NCBI RefSeq assembly: GCF_022965805.1
Contig: NW_027331510.1
Span: 682,001-746,000, forward strand
Direction: 5' to 3'
Length of the DNA: 64,000 nucleotides
Origin: Primulina eburnea
Lineage: Eukaryota; Streptophyta; Magnoliopsida; Lamiales; Gesneriaceae
A program made the translations under genes and the position numbers. The notes under the pieces are model-generated. The model saw only the letters and a list, made by a program, of their open reading frames with translations. It did not search any database and was not told the origin of the DNA. Positions within the stretch are counted from its first letter, which is position 1. Each line of letters opens with the position of its first letter. Positions 36,561 to 48,655 of this stretch are shown here, one piece after another.

Positions 36561-36764
36561 AATTCTCCTTCGAAACTCTCAAGTTTCTGAATGAGTAAAA
36601 CAAAGTTATAATCAATAAACTTCATATAATGAAGCGAAATAAAAAATTTACCTAGGCTGCTTCTTGTCAAAAGCTATGGAAAGATCTGAATTCGCGATAA
36701 GTTTTTTTTTCATACATAAATGTCTGTCACGTCTACCATATTTCCGTTGGGGAAAAAACAAATT

Positions 36765-37133
36765 CCAAAATAGAGTAGAAGTAGTACACCCCGCCAAACC
36801 CAACGTTGCTAACTTGGCAAAAATCGTTAGGGGGCGTGGGGGGGGGGGTGCGCGCTTGAACATGAATTTAAAAATATCGATTTTGATGGGCTTGTAATGG
36901 ACTGGTACAAGCAGAAAGGAGCAGAAGTAGTACACGCCGCCAACCCTAACGTTCTTGTCATTTTCTCTTGGCTGAAATTCGACAATGATCTATCTTTTCT
37001 TATTAGCAAACATGTGAATTTGAGTTACTCTAACAAGACTGTGTTTGAGCTTCATTGGTATAGTTTTACAGCATGGCAATCAGGCCACCCTAACCAAGTA
37101 TGTGGGCAAGTTGCTGCAATAATTCTCCTTTGA
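36765..37133 (+). pseudogene. GH5 fragment pair, type B unit
   Basis: A short piece (VEVVHPAKPN) is followed by a hairpin variant and G-tract, then a long piece open from 36897 to 37133: QKGAEVVHAANPNVLVI, FELHWYSFTAWQSG, NQVCGQV. Like the copy at 2197 it lacks four codons after HWYSFT. Confidence 0.7.
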
Positions 37134-37231
37134 AGCTCTCAAGTTTCTGAATGAGTAAAGCAAAGTTATAACCAATAAACTTCATATAATGAAGCAAAAT
37201 AAAAAATTTACCTAGTCTGCTTCTTGTCAAA

Positions 37232-37500
37232 TATTTATTCTGATAGACTTGTAGTGGACAGGTACATGCAGAAAGGAGCAGAATTAGTACACGCCGCCAA
37301 CCCTAATGTTCTTGTCATTTTTTCTGGGCTGAAATTCGACAATGATCTATCTTTTTATTAGCAAACCTGTGAATTTTAGTTACTCTAACAAGATTGTGTT
37401 TGAGTTTCATTAGTATAGTTTCACAGATTGCACATCATGGCAATCAGGCAATCATAACCAAGTATGTTGGCAAGTTGCTGCAACAATTCTCCTTTGAAAC
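37232..37500 (+). pseudogene. GH5 exon fragment without G-tract
   Basis: Joined directly to the last bases of GLE1 exon 1 (37208-37231), with no G-tract, unlike other units. Reads GAELVHAANPNVLVIFSGL and then breaks at a one-base loss. Confidence 0.65.
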
Positions 37501-37689
37501 TCTCAAGTTTATGGATGAGTAAAACAAAGTTATAATCAATAAACTTCATATAATGAAGCAAAATAAAAAAATTACCTAGGCTGCTTCTTGTCAAAAGATA
37601 TGGAAAGATCTGAATTCGCGATAAGTTTTTTTTCATATATAAATGTCTGTCACATCTACCATATTTCCGTTGGGGAAAAAACAAATTCC

Positions 37690-38035
37690 AAAATGGAGTA
37701 GAAGTAGTACACCCCCGCCAACCCCAACGTTGCTAACATGGCAAAAATCGTTGGGGGGGCAATGGGGGGGGGGGCTTGAAAATGAATTTAAAAATATTGA
37801 TTTTGATGGGCTTGTAATGGACTGGTACATGCAGAAAGGAGCAGAAGTAGTACACGCCGCCAACCCCAACGTTCTTGTCATTTTGTCTTGGTTGAAATTC
37901 GACAATGATCTATCTTTTCTTATTAGCAAACATGTGAATTTGAGTTACTCTAACAAAACTGTGTTTGAGCTTCATTGATATAGTTTCACAGCATGGCAAT
38001 CAGGCAACCCTAACCAAGTATGTGGGCAAGTTGCT
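37690..38035 (+). pseudogene. GH5 fragment pair at gypsy breakpoint
   Basis: A short piece, then the hairpin and a G-tract interrupted by CAAT, then a long piece open from about 37806: DWYMQKGAEVVHAANPNVL, FLISKHVNLSYSNKTVFELH, then TGA for the W of HWY. It is cut at 38035 by the truncated gypsy element. Confidence 0.7.
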
Positions 38036-38386
38036 CACGCACCTATTATTTACGTACAACACATGCTCACGCACCTGATATTCTGATACGTGTTCTGTTC
38101 TGACCATTTGAATCGATCTCTGTACATTCTGATCTGTTCTTTGTGCTTCTTTTATTCTTCTGATCAAGTCTGGCTCAACTTGAATGGCAGCAAGTCGTAG
38201 TGGCCTCCTATCTGTATCAAATTCTAATCCAGAAAAACAGCAATTTTCCACGAGTTTTGTAACACCTATCGTCGATAAGGATAAGGCACATACCTTTCGA
38301 CTCAAGGCGTCTGCCGCTGCATTTGACTTTCTCGGATAATATTTGATTTCGCAATCAAAATCCTTCAGCAGATCAAGCCATATACG
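38036..38386 (-). pseudogene. pol: Gypsy pol remainder after stop codon
   Basis: This continues in the same frame as gag-pol after a TAG at 38389-38387. It has WLDLLKDFDCE and ADALSRK, the usual RNase H/integrase linker. It ends in VREHVLYVNNRCV and passes into array sequence at about 38035. The 12-base GCTCACGCACCT is repeated at 38033-38044 and 38065-38076, beside the break. Confidence 0.8.
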
Positions 38387-41278
38387 CTATCGCATATTCA
38401 ACTCCGACTCAGAAAACAAGTACTTTAGGCTTTTATGGTCTGAATAGATCTCGAATTTCTCGCCATATAGATAATGACGCCAGATCTTCAGTGCAAATAC
38501 GATAGCCGCCAATTCAAGATCATGAATGGGGTATCGTGTCTCGTGAGTCTTCAACTGTCTTGAGGCATAGGCAATGACATGACCTCGTTGCATAAGAATA
38601 CATCCCAAACCTCTGTGAGAAGCATCACAATATACAACGAAATTACCCGTACCTGAGGGAATCATCAGGACAGGTGCGCTGGTCAGCCTTTTCTTCAATT
38701 CCAGAAAGCTAGACTCACACTCCTCAGACCATAAGAATGGTGCATTCTTCTGTGTCAATTGTGTGATTGGCTTCGCAATACGGGAGAAATCTTGGATGAA
38801 TCGCCTATAGTATCCCGCTAGACCCATGAAACTGCGTATTTCAGGTACAGAAGTCGGTCTCGACCAACTAATTACAGCTTCCACTTTACTTGGATCTACA
38901 GAAATACCATCTCCCGATATGATATGTCCCAAAAAGACAACTCGATTCAACCAAAATTCACACTTTGACAATTTGGCATACAATCTCTCATTTCTCAGTG
39001 TCTGCAATACAATTCTGAGATGCTCTGCATGCTCATTTCTGTTCTTAGAATACACCAGAATGTCATCGATAAAGACAATAACAAAATCATCCAAATACCT
39101 TTGAAATATTTGATTCATCAAGCCCATAAATACCGCCGGAGCATTTGTTAAACCAAAAGGCATAACAATAAATTCGTAATGCCCATACCTGGTTCGAAAT
39201 GTTGTCTTCGGTATATCTACATCTCGAACTCGAAGCTGATGATATCCGGATCGTAAGTCAATCTTAGAATATACAGACGATCCCTGTAGTTGATCAAATA
39301 TATCATCGATCCTCGGCAATGGATATTTATTCTTTATTGTGGCTTTATTCAGTTGTCTGTAATCGATACACAGCCGCATCGATCCATCTTTCTTACGTAC
39401 AAAAAGCACTGGAGCGCCCCAAGGAGATACACTGGGTCTGATATATCCCTTGGCTAGCAAATCTTCCAACTGTGCTTTTAATTCTTTTAGTTCTATTGGC
39501 GCCATCCTATACGGAGCTCTCGAAATAGGGGTGGTACCTGGAATCAAATCAATACTAAAATCTACCTCTCGTACTGGAGGTAATCCTGGGATCTCCTCTG
39601 GAAACACATCTGCAAACTCCCGTACTATTGGCAGATCTGCCAATGCCGGGCTCAACTTCTGCATATCTACAGCATAAATAAAGAAACCATCTGCTCCTCT
39701 TTGTAACAATCTGTTCATAGTAAGAGCCGAAATCAAGGGAATCCGGGATCTGGAACCCTTTCCGTAGAATTTCCACTCCTCTGCCATTTCTGGTCTGAAT
39801 CTGACAATTTTGTGAAAACAATCCACGGTGGCTCTGTACTTCGTTAGCATATCAATACCCACTATACAGTCAAAGTCAGCTAGCCCAAGTACTATACAAT
39901 CTAGATCAATTTCATGACCCTCAAACTGTAAGATGCAATGTCTAACCGTAGTCACCGATATTAAACCACTTCCTAATGGAGAAGTAATAGACACGACATC
40001 TAACAAAGACTCAACAGGCAAGGAATGCGATAATGCAAATCGTTCTAATATGAATGTATGCGATGCACCCGTATCTATCAATATGTAAGCAGGATAACCG
40101 CAAAGAGAACAGTTACCTGCTATGACATCATCTGGGGCATCATGTGCTTGCTCCTCTGTCAACGCAAACACTTGAGCCTGTTGTCGGGTCGGCTGACTCC
40201 CGGTATGACCACCTCTGGCTCGAGGCTGGGTCGGTGTAGGTGGCGGCTGAAAGGAGTGTACGGATGAAGCTTGCCTCTCAGGCTGAGTCACTGATGCAGA
40301 TGACCCTGCACCCTGAAATCTCGATGCACCACCTCTCTGAGGACACACCTTGGCATAATGACCCTGTTGCTTACATATATTGCATTTACCCAATACACCC
40401 TGACATTGTTCGGTGGCATGCTTACCTCCACAAGTACCGCAATATCCACTCGTCACCTCTAAACTCTGGCCAGGACCTCTCTGTCTTGACCCGCTGGAGC
40501 TCGAAGAACTGCTCCCTGCCCTCTTAAACTGTTTACCCTTTGCTTTCAGCTGCTCTCTGCGTCCACTACTGCTACCACCAATTTCCATTCTGGGAGAAGA
40601 TTGCACTGGAGGTAGTGGCGGTCTAGGACTCGGAGTAACATACGGAACACTCCGTTGCCTTAACAATCCGGCTTCAGCTCCTTTGGCACGATTCAATGCA
40701 TCAGCAAAATTGTCGGGTCTTCCCGTATTCACCAACGTAAAGATGTCTGGATTTAGGCCGTTTATAAACTGATCTGCCACGGCTTCATCATTACCTGAAA
40801 CGTGAGGTGCAAAGCGAAGCAAAGAAGAAAATTTAGCGACATACTCTTCAATGTTCAATTGCCCTTGCTTCAGGTTTGCAAATTCAGCGCCTTTATCTTT
40901 ACGGTAGGATACAGGAAAGAATCGCTGATAAAACTCTGTCTTGAATGCTTTCCATGTAACCTCGGTGCCACGCTGTTCTAGTGTTCTCCTTATATTCACC
41001 CACCAGTACTTAGCCACATCTTGCAGTTGATGGCCAATGAGTTTCACTCGTTTCTCGTCGCTGTATCCTAGAGACTCGAATAACATTTCGATATCCTCCA
41101 ACCAGCTTTCACATTCAATTGCATTTTCTGTGCCCTTTAAGGTCAGTGGTCGGAAAGACTGAAATCGCTTTAATAGAGTCTCCATGGGCGTAGCAGTGAC
41201 ATCCATCGGATCACCAGATGTGCTACCCTGTTCTGGTGCTACGGGTCCTAAAGGAACGGCTGCTCTTCTAGGAGGCAT
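38387..41278 (-). pseudogene. gag-pol: Ty3/gypsy gag-pol polyprotein (gag, protease, RT, RNase H)
   Basis: I chose the MPPRR start at 41278; an upstream in-frame ATG exists at 41293. Residue numbers count from 41293. Gag capsid spans about 40-210. A knuckle-like [13 protein letters not shown] (285-297) precedes a CCHC knuckle [14 protein letters not shown] (304-317). Protease has LIDTGAS (405-411). RT spans about 560-790 with active-site FIDD (741-744). RNase H spans about 880-960 with VYCDAS and SDHKS. These enzymes copy the genomic RNA into DNA inside virus-like particles. The frame stops at TAG after residue 968, where family members normally have a glutamine. Integrase is missing, so this copy is dead. 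Confidence 0.92.
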
Positions 41279-41513
41279 GAATCTGATATTCAAACAGATT
41301 AGTATATAGGCTATACTTACTGTCTCAGCCCTCCTCGGATCATTTACCTCTGATCCAGAATCGGTTCTGATTCAGTCAATTACATGCTGTAATCAAATCA
41401 GATACAATACAACACATAATAAGGAAAGCAATAATCATGCTAGCATACAATAGCAAGGAAGATGACTCGATCTACCCCGCTCATTCTACTCTATCTCAAT
41501 CTACAGAACCTAC

Positions 41514-41526
41514 GGCTTTGATACCA
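41514..41526 (-). promoter_or_regulatory. Primer-binding site (tRNA-iMet type)
   Basis: TGGTATCAAAGCC on the minus strand, two bases inside the LTR end. The leader 41513-41279 leads to gag without another long frame. Confidence 0.88.
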
Positions 41527-42032
41527 CATGTTGTGGGGACCCGGGCTCTAATTCTTTTTCTTGGGATTCAATGGATCGTTAACATAAAAAGTGGGTCAAA
41601 TTTTTTGCTTTTAACATTAAATCTAATGTATAATAAACAAACATTGTCTTTCTTTATTTTACAAGCATAATGTACAAACATAAGATACAACATGTCTTGT
41701 TCTATCCACTCTCAACCACTAGTAATTAAATACAGTACATAACAAAAGTACAACTACTAGTTCTTCTGCTAAGCCCGAGATCACTACGCTATGTCCGTCT
41801 CTCATCCTCTGCGTGACCCAGATCCTGCCCCACCTGTTGTTATGCACACATACAGACATAACAACAGCCGGAAACTCCGGTGAGAACAAATCCCAGTATA
41901 AACATGTATACATGCATATAAACAATTAAACATGAAACATGCTATCATAAATAACATCATATGCACATGCAATGCAATGCAAATCAAACCATGTCTAGAC
42001 TCGACTCGACTATAACTCTAGGGATCCCGTGT

Positions 42033-42092
42033 GAATAAGACGTCAATGGCTGTCACCTACCCTCCCACTCGGGGTGACTGTACGTCTTATTC
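42033..42092. other. LTR stem-loop
   Basis: Same 11-bp perfect stem and inner GTCACC/GGTGAC pairing as at 635-694. Confidence 0.6.
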
Positions 42093-43116
42093 CTAGACTT
42101 CGGTCTGAGCTGTATCTATGGCTGCAATAGGAGTCGAGGCTGCTCCTAAGCTGAGATACACCGAACATCTAGATAGTTGACGATGGCTGTCAACGACTCT
42201 CCTATCTTAAATGCAATGAATATCAATCTGTAAACAAAGCATGCTCATATTCATATCTGAATATCACAATAATTCCATATGCTGGAATACAATTTTATAA
42301 TCAAAACATAATCATGTTACAACATTTGAATATAATTCTATAAACAATTTATAAACATGATTCAACAAATACAACAATGCTAGTATGTGGTTTTGGTTTG
42401 GGAAACTCAAATAATGTCTTATTTGAGTTGTGGCTACCCAAACAAACATTGCTTATACCTTTCGTGTCGCAAAGTCTGTGATATAGTCGAAGTCTCGCTA
42501 TCACGCTGCCAATATAAATTTGAAATAGCACCATCAATGTGCATTCTATCAAATTCTAACTCAACTAAAACATATATACAATCTATAATCATTCTTGATA
42601 TAATCTGACGGCGTAACAGCATGAATTCTCGATACCGATCAATCTAAATCTCATCATATATCAACAATTCATCAATGTCCACTCATAATCATCAACTTAG
42701 CCATGAGATACTATCTAAAATTCTGCATAACTTAATTCTAAACATGCTGAAATTCGTAACAATTGCGTATAACCTCCGATAATCGATCCGCTTGTGAATA
42801 TGTAATGCTTATACTCATAAGAACATATATCTACAAGCATATCCAGGTTTCCCTAACACCAATATCTCAATTCATGCTTGAATTGAAGGAAACTTACATC
42901 ACCTTGAAGCCCTTGACGCGAGGAACAAGAATCTCAACCCGGAATGAAAATTGGATGGTTAAATCTTGCACAATCTCTTTTCCAAGATTAAAAGAAATGA
43001 AAGCTTTCCCCCCTGAAGTTCTCTCGGCCTTAACATTCTGAAATGAGAGAGGGAATGACACCTATATCAGATTTGCATGGCAAGAGCAGGTGTCCTTATT
43101 TTTCACGCTCCACGCA

Positions 43117-43422
43117 TGACCGCGGGTGCGGCACAGTAACAGCGCGGGTGCGCTGTGCCCACGGCACATCTTGCATTTTCTAAATTTCGATGACCGCGGG
43201 TGCGATCTCTGCATGACCGCGGGTGCGATCTTACCACTGCGGGTGCGGTCTTGCTCGCACCGTGGGTGCGGTGATGCTACGAATAAAATGGCCAACTTTC
43301 TGTCCATACACCGCGGGGGCGGTCTTATGATACCGCGGGTGCGGTATAGCTTCGACTTTTCTTGTTCAAAATCACAATTGCATGACCGCGGGTGCACTCA
43401 TGTATGACGCGCGGGTGCAGCC
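43117..43422 (-). repeat. GC-rich short repeat cluster in LTR
   Basis: About ten copies of ACCGCGGGTGCGG-like sequence in the U3 part of the LTR, matching 1719-2024. Confidence 0.8.
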
Positions 43423-43595
43423 TCTCACACATGCAATATTTTGTACTTTCATCTTATGACATGCATTCTCATATCCTTCGAATCATGCGACAATGAAAAC
43501 TAATAATCTCGAGCCTTACAACACCCCGCCAACCCCAACGAGGCTAACATGGCAAAAATCGTTGGGGGGACGGGGGGGGGGGGGGGGGCGGCGGC

Positions 43596-43873
43596 TTGAA
43601 CATGAATTTAAAAATATTGATTTTGATGGGCTTGTAATGGACTGATACATGCAGAAAGGAGCAGAAATAGTACACGCCGTCAACCCCAACGTTCTTGTCA
43701 TTTTGTCTTGGCTGAAATTCGACAATGATCTATCTTTTCTTATTAGCAAACATGTGAATTTGAGTTACTCTAACAAGACTGTGTTTGAGCTTCATTGGTA
43801 TAGTTTCACAGCATGGAAATCAGACAACCCTAACCAAGTATGTGGGCAAGTTGCTGCAATAATTTTCCTTTGA
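43596..43873 (+). pseudogene. GH5 cellulase-like exon fragment, type B unit
   Basis: Matches 2197-2476: QKGAEIVHAVNPNVLVIL through NPNQVCGQV, with the same stop before the Q and the same four-codon loss after HWYSFT. A truncated GLE1 exon 1 follows at about 43950-44005. Confidence 0.7.
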
Positions 43874-44070
43874 AGCTCTCAAGTTTCTGAATGAGTAAAG
43901 CGAAGTTGCAACCAATAAACTTCATATAATGAAGTAAAATAAAAAATTTACATAGGCTGCTTCTTGTCAAAAGCTACAGAAAGATCTAAATTCGCGATAA
44001 GTTTTTTTTTTCATATATAAATGTCTGTCACATCTACAATATTTCCGTTGGGGAAAAAAAAAATTCCAAA

Positions 44071-44343
44071 ATGGAGTAGAAGTAGTACACCCCGCCAACC
44101 CCAACGAGGCTAACATGGCAAAAATCGTTGGGGGGCTGGGGTGGGGGGGCTTGAACATGAATTTAAAAATATTGATTTTGATGGGCTTGTAATGGACTGG
44201 TACATGCAAAAAGGAGCAGAAGTAGTACACGCCGCCAACCCAACGTTCTTGTCATTTTGTCTTGGCTGAAATTCGACAATGATCTATCTTTTCTTATTAG
44301 CAAACATGTGAATTTGAGTTACTCTAACAAGACCGTGTTTGAG
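44071..44343 (+). pseudogene. GH5-like fragment pair, type B unit
   Basis: Matches 2674-2945, including the one-base loss in the NPN codons. Confidence 0.65.
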
Positions 44344-44514
44344 TAAAGCAAAGTTATAACCAATAAACTTCATATAATGAAGCAAAATAAAAAATTTACC
44401 TAGGCTGCTTCTTGTCAAAAGCTACAGAAAGATCTAAATTCGTGATTAGTTTTTTTTTTCATATATAAATGTCTGTCACATCTACCATATTTCCGTTGGG
44501 AAAAAAACAAATTC

Positions 44515-44775
44515 CAAAATTGAGTAGAAGTAGTACACCCCGCCAACCCTAACGAGGCTAACATGGCAAAATCGTTGGGGGGCGGGGGAGGGGGGGGGGG
44601 CTTGAACATGCATTTAAAAATATTGATTTTGATGGGCTTGTTGTAGAATGGTACATGCAAAAAGGAGCAGAAGTAGTACACGCCGCCAACCCCAACGTTT
44701 TTGTCATTTTGTCTTGTCTGAAATTCGACAATGATCTATCTTTTCTTATTAGAAAACATATGAATTTGATCGAAT
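44515..44775 (+). pseudogene. GH5-like fragment pair, type B unit
   Basis: Matches 3118-3380, with a longer G-tract. It is fused to GLE1 intron sequence on its right. Confidence 0.65.
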
Positions 44776-44933
44776 CATTTGTCTATTACAGTAAGGGCTG
44801 TCTTACTTTGAGATAAGATTGGCTAGTTGCCGTAACATAAAAAGAAATAAAAGAATTATAGAGACGAACGCCAATAAGCATACATAATGTTTAGATACAA
44901 AAAATATTTAAATGATATACGTGCGGAAAGAAC

Positions 44934-46801
44934 CTCTTCTTCAGATTTGATCCTTTCTTGACGTATTTTTTCTTCTATGAGAGCCTTCTCTTTCCGTTTA
45001 GCTTCTTCACGAGCTGCGTCGTCTCTTATTCTTTTATCTTCTAGTTGTGATATGTGCTCATGATCTCTTTGTACAGCTGTAAGTTGATTATTAAGTGCTT
45101 TTGCACTGCCATAATTCAATAAAATCTTAATCACTGTATTCTCATTCTATTCAAATTATCAGAGTAGACATAATGGGAACGCAACCTTGAAAGCCTCGCT
45201 AATCACTTGAAAGAATTTTTAAGCAGTGAAAAATAATATCAAGGTCATCATAATTGAGATGTAGATCACAGATAGTTTAAACAATTTTCAGATAAATTGA
45301 ATTCATATGCCAATCATATATGTACACCTTAATGACCTTCCAATAGTCACAAGTGTCATTGAACTTTATAATCTCAAAACAATAACAAATCTGATGAGTT
45401 TTGTCAGGTAGTCTACAAGATAAGTGTTACTTCCCACTACCCATAGATACTATGAGTTATCAGGTAGTACAACTACAGATATAAGATTTTTCAAAAGGAA
45501 GAATTTCCAAATTGGCTTTCAAGCAGCCACTTATTATGGGAGAAACTCCAAAGGAAGTCGTTAAAAGAAAGAACATCTTCATAGCATACATAAAATATGC
45601 CGGGTTAGAAAGTCTCAAACCCATTTCAACATTTAAATATAGGAAACATAATGAAAATTAAGAGTCAAGGTATGCAATTTAAAAGGTCATACATTGTACG
45701 TTGATACTGCAAATCAAAATTTCGCTCCCTCTCTTTCTGTGTTCTTCTATGCTTATCGATTTTAGCAATTTAAGAAGCAAACTTCTCATTCTCTGTAACC
45801 AAATTTTTCTCTAAGATTGGTATTTTATTTTTCACTTCCTCCTGTGTGTCAAAAAATGGGAAAAAATGTCAACAACTATTAGTCCTATGATGGTAAAAGA
45901 ATGAATGAAAAAATTAAGATCAAACACGTACTAATCTATCATTAAAATTATAGTTGATGACAAAAGAGAGTTCAGAGTTGTTAACCTCGTTGATATCATT
46001 TTCCCAAATCATCACACACAAATCAAGTATGTCTACTCACCGAAACATAAAGCAAAAATTCAAGATTTAGCTCATGGAGTGCGGCTTCTGCTAATCCCAC
46101 TTTATCCATCAAATGACATTGAGCATCAACAGAAACACATAATCAGAATCATCACTGCAAAAAAAAACAAAGGGTGATCAAAAACGTGTACACTAAGAAT
46201 TAAGGAACATGTAAACTTGATTGTTTAAGGGGAGGAGGGGGGGAGGTTTGAAAATTAATTTAAAAATATTTATTTTGATGGTCTTGTAATGGAAATGTAC
46301 ATGCAGAAAGGAGTAGAAGTAGTACACGCCGCCAACCCCAACGTTCTTGCCATTTTGTCTGAGCTGAAATTCGACAATGATCTATCTTTTCTTATTAGCA
46401 AACATGTGAATTTGAATTACTCTAACAAAATTGTGTTTGAGCTTCATTGGTATAGTTTCACTGACGGCACATCATGGCAATCAGGAAAACCTAACCAAGT
46501 ATGTGGGCAAGTTGCTCATTAATTCTTCTTTGAAACTCTCAAGTTTCTGAATGAGTAACAAAAAGCTATAACCAAAAAACTTCATATAACGAAGCAAAAT
46601 AAAAAATTTACCCAGGCTGCTTCTTGTCAAAAGATACAGAAAGATCTCAATTCGCGATAATCTTCTTTTCAAACGTATCAAGCTCTGATAATAAGTTGTC
46701 AAAGCTCCAATCAGAATGTGGATCGTCGTTATCCCATTAATATTTGGTGGATAGCGAAGTTCCAAATAAATGACTCCCCTGAATTTTGATAACTTCATCA
46801 T
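44934..46801 (-). pseudogene. GLE1: GLE1 N-terminal fragment, multi-exon (copy 3)
   Basis: Exon 1 is at 46801-46612, exon 2 at about 46125-46041, exon 3 at 45841-45700 and exon 4 at about 45105-44934, as in 3536-5406. Exon sequences agree with that copy, including the TAA in exon 3. A GH5 unit lies in intron 1. Confidence 0.75.
46247..46522 (+). pseudogene. GH5 cellulase-like exon fragment in GLE1 intron 1
   Basis: Open from 46289: QKGVEVVHAANPNVLAIL, FELHWYSFTDGTSWQSG, NQVCGQV. Equals 4851-5127. Confidence 0.72.
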
Positions 46802-46886
46802 TCAGACTGCGCGTCTCTCTTTTCTCTCTCAAATCTTCATATTAAAGTTGTACATGCCAAATCGTGGTTGGGAGGGAGGGGGGGCG

Positions 46887-47170
46887 CTTGAACATGAATT
46901 TAAAAATATTGATTCTGATAGACTTGTAATGGACAGGTACATGCAGAAAGGAGCAGAAATAGTACACGCCGCCAACCCCAATGTTCTTGCCATTTTTTCT
47001 GGGCTGAAATTCGACAATGATCTATCTTTTTTATTGGCAAACCTGTGAATTTGAGTTGCTCTAACAAGATTGTGTTTGAGTTTCATTAGTATAGTTTCAC
47101 AGATTGCACATCATGGCAATAAGGCAACCGTAACCAAATATGTTGGCAAGTTGCTGCAATAAGTCTCCTT
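46887..47170 (+). pseudogene. GH5 cellulase-like exon fragment, type A unit
   Basis: Equals 5484-5765 inside the exon but has a different joint on its left: this copy keeps a TACATGCCAAATCGTGG stretch that copy 1 lacks. Confidence 0.7.
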
Positions 47171-47251
47171 TGAAACTCTCAATATTCTGAATGAGTAAAA
47201 CAAAGTTATAACCAATAAACTTCATATAATGAAGCAAAATAAAAAATTTAC

Positions 47252-47438
47252 CTAGGCTGCTTCCTGTCAAAAGGTACAGAAAGATCTAAATTCACGATAA
47301 TATTCTTTTCAATCGTATCAAGCTCTGATAATAAGTTGTCAAAACTCCAATCAGATTGTGGATCGTCGTTATCCCATTAATATTTGGTGGACAGCGAAGT
47401 TCCAAATTAATGACTCCCCTGAATTTTGACAACTTCAT
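47252..47438 (-). pseudogene. GLE1: GLE1 exon 1 repeat
   Basis: Equals 5848-6034; one ATG left, donor GTAAAT kept. Confidence 0.7.
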
Positions 47439-47535
47439 CAATCAGAATGCGCGTCTCTCTTTTCTCTCTCAAATCTTCATATTAAAGTTGAAGGCGAGGC
47501 TAACATGCCAAAAATTGTGGTGGGGGGGGGGGGGG

Positions 47536-47825
47536 TCGCTCGAACATGAATTTAAAAATATTTATTCTGATAGACTTTTAATGGACAGGTACATGCAGAA
47601 AGGAGCAGAAGTAGTACACGCCGCCAACCCCAATGTTCTTGTCATTTTTTCTGGGCTGAAATTCGACAATGATCTATCTTTTTTATAAGAAAACCTATGA
47701 ATTTGAGTTACTCTAACAAGATTGTGTTTGAGTTTCATTAGTATAGTTTCACAGATTGCACATCATGGCAATCAGGCAATCATAACCAAGTATGTTGGCA
47801 AGTTGCTGCAATAATTCTCCTTTGA
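47536..47825 (+). pseudogene. GH5 cellulase-like exon fragment, type A unit
   Basis: Equals 6138-6420. A G-tract shorter by two bases puts the exon in frame with upstream UTR sequence, making a 110-codon chance frame from 47356 that spans GLE1 antisense and GH5. Confidence 0.68.
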
Positions 47826-47903
47826 AACTCTCAACTTTCTGAATGAGTAAAACAAAGTTATAATCAATAAACTTCATATAATGAAGCAAAATAAAAAATT
47901 TAC

Positions 47904-48088
47904 CTAGGCTGCTTCTTGTCAAAAGGTACAGAAAGATCTAAATTCGCAATAATCTTCATTTCAATCGTATCAAGCTCTGATATTGTCAAAGCTCCATTCA
48001 GGTTATGGATCGCCGTTATCCCATTAATATTTGGTGGACAGTGAAGTTCCAAATTAATGACTTCCCTGAATTTTGACAACTTTATCAT
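47904..48088 (-). pseudogene. GLE1: GLE1 exon 1 repeat
   Basis: Equals 6501-6685, with the same short internal deletion. Confidence 0.7.
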
Positions 48089-48177
48089 TCAGACTGCGCG
48101 TCTCTCTTCTCTCTCTCAAATCTTCATATTAAAGTTGAAGGCGATGCTAACATGACAAAAATCGTGGAGGGAGGGGG

Positions 48178-48381
48178 GTGCTTGAACATGAATTTAAAAC
48201 TATTGATTTTGATGGGCTTGTAATGGACAGGTACATCCAGAAAGGAGCAGAAGTAGTACATGCCGCCAACCCCAACGTTCTTGTCATTTTGTCTGGGCTG
48301 AAATTCGACAATGATCTATCTTTTCTTATTAGCAAACCTGTGAATTTGAGTTATTCTACCAATGGCAAGTTGCTGCAATAA
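48178..48381 (+). pseudogene. GH5 exon fragment with internal deletion
   Basis: Equals 6778-6980; the HWYSFTDG part is deleted. Confidence 0.68.
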
Positions 48382-48470
48382 TTCTCCTTTGAAACTCTCA
48401 AGTTTCTAAATGAGTCAAACAAAGTTATAACCAATAAACTTCATATAATGAAGCAATATAAAAAATTTAC

Positions 48471-48655
48471 CTAGGCTGCTTCTTGTCAAAAGGTAAAGAA
48501 AGATCTAAATTCGCGATAATCTTCTTTTCAATTGTATCAAGCACTGATATTAAGTAGTCAAAGCTCCAGTTATGGATCGTCGTTATCCCATTATTATTTG
48601 GTGGACAGAGAAGTTTCAAATTAATGACTCCCCTGAATTTTGACAACTTCATCAT
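48471..48655 (-). pseudogene. GLE1: GLE1 exon 1 repeat
   Basis: Equals 7068-7252. Confidence 0.7.

Larger units (their letters stand above)
32345..38035. repeat. GH5/GLE1 chimeric repeat array (second array)
   Basis: Clean sequence from 32,345. It contains a truncated GLE1 exon 3, a type B GH5 unit, a multi-exon GLE1 fragment enlarged by a 458-bp tandem repeat, and several GH5 units. The right edge is the truncated gypsy element. The G-tract at 36317-36343 is among the longest in the window. Related to, but distinct from, the array at 43521-50010. Confidence 0.82.
38036..43520 (-). mobile_element. Ty3/gypsy element, 3'-truncated, minus strand
   Basis: 5' LTR (43520-41529), primer-binding site (41526-41514), leader, and gag-pol through RNase H, ending before the integrase zinc finger. 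The 3' part with integrase, polypurine tract and 3' LTR is missing. It is embedded in the GH5/GLE1 array on both sides. Confidence 0.88.
41529..43520 (-). repeat. Ty3/gypsy 5' LTR (copy 3)
   Basis: 1992 bp, TGTAAGGC at 43520 to ACAACA at 41529. Apart from single differences it equals 131-2122. No second LTR of this element is present on the truncated side, so its age cannot be judged from LTR divergence. Confidence 0.9.

Noticed and set aside
1..41400. A biological 20.7-kb tandem triplication
   Set aside because: The starts at 1, 20845 and 41399 look like a tandem array, but the middle copy has raw-read errors and both junctions break genes mid-codon without repeat logic. A misplaced gap-fill read is simpler.
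47356..47688. 110-codon frame as a novel fusion gene
   Set aside because: It reads GLE1 exon 1 in antisense, then a UTR, a G-tract and a GH5 piece. It is open only because of the G-run length, which varies between copies.
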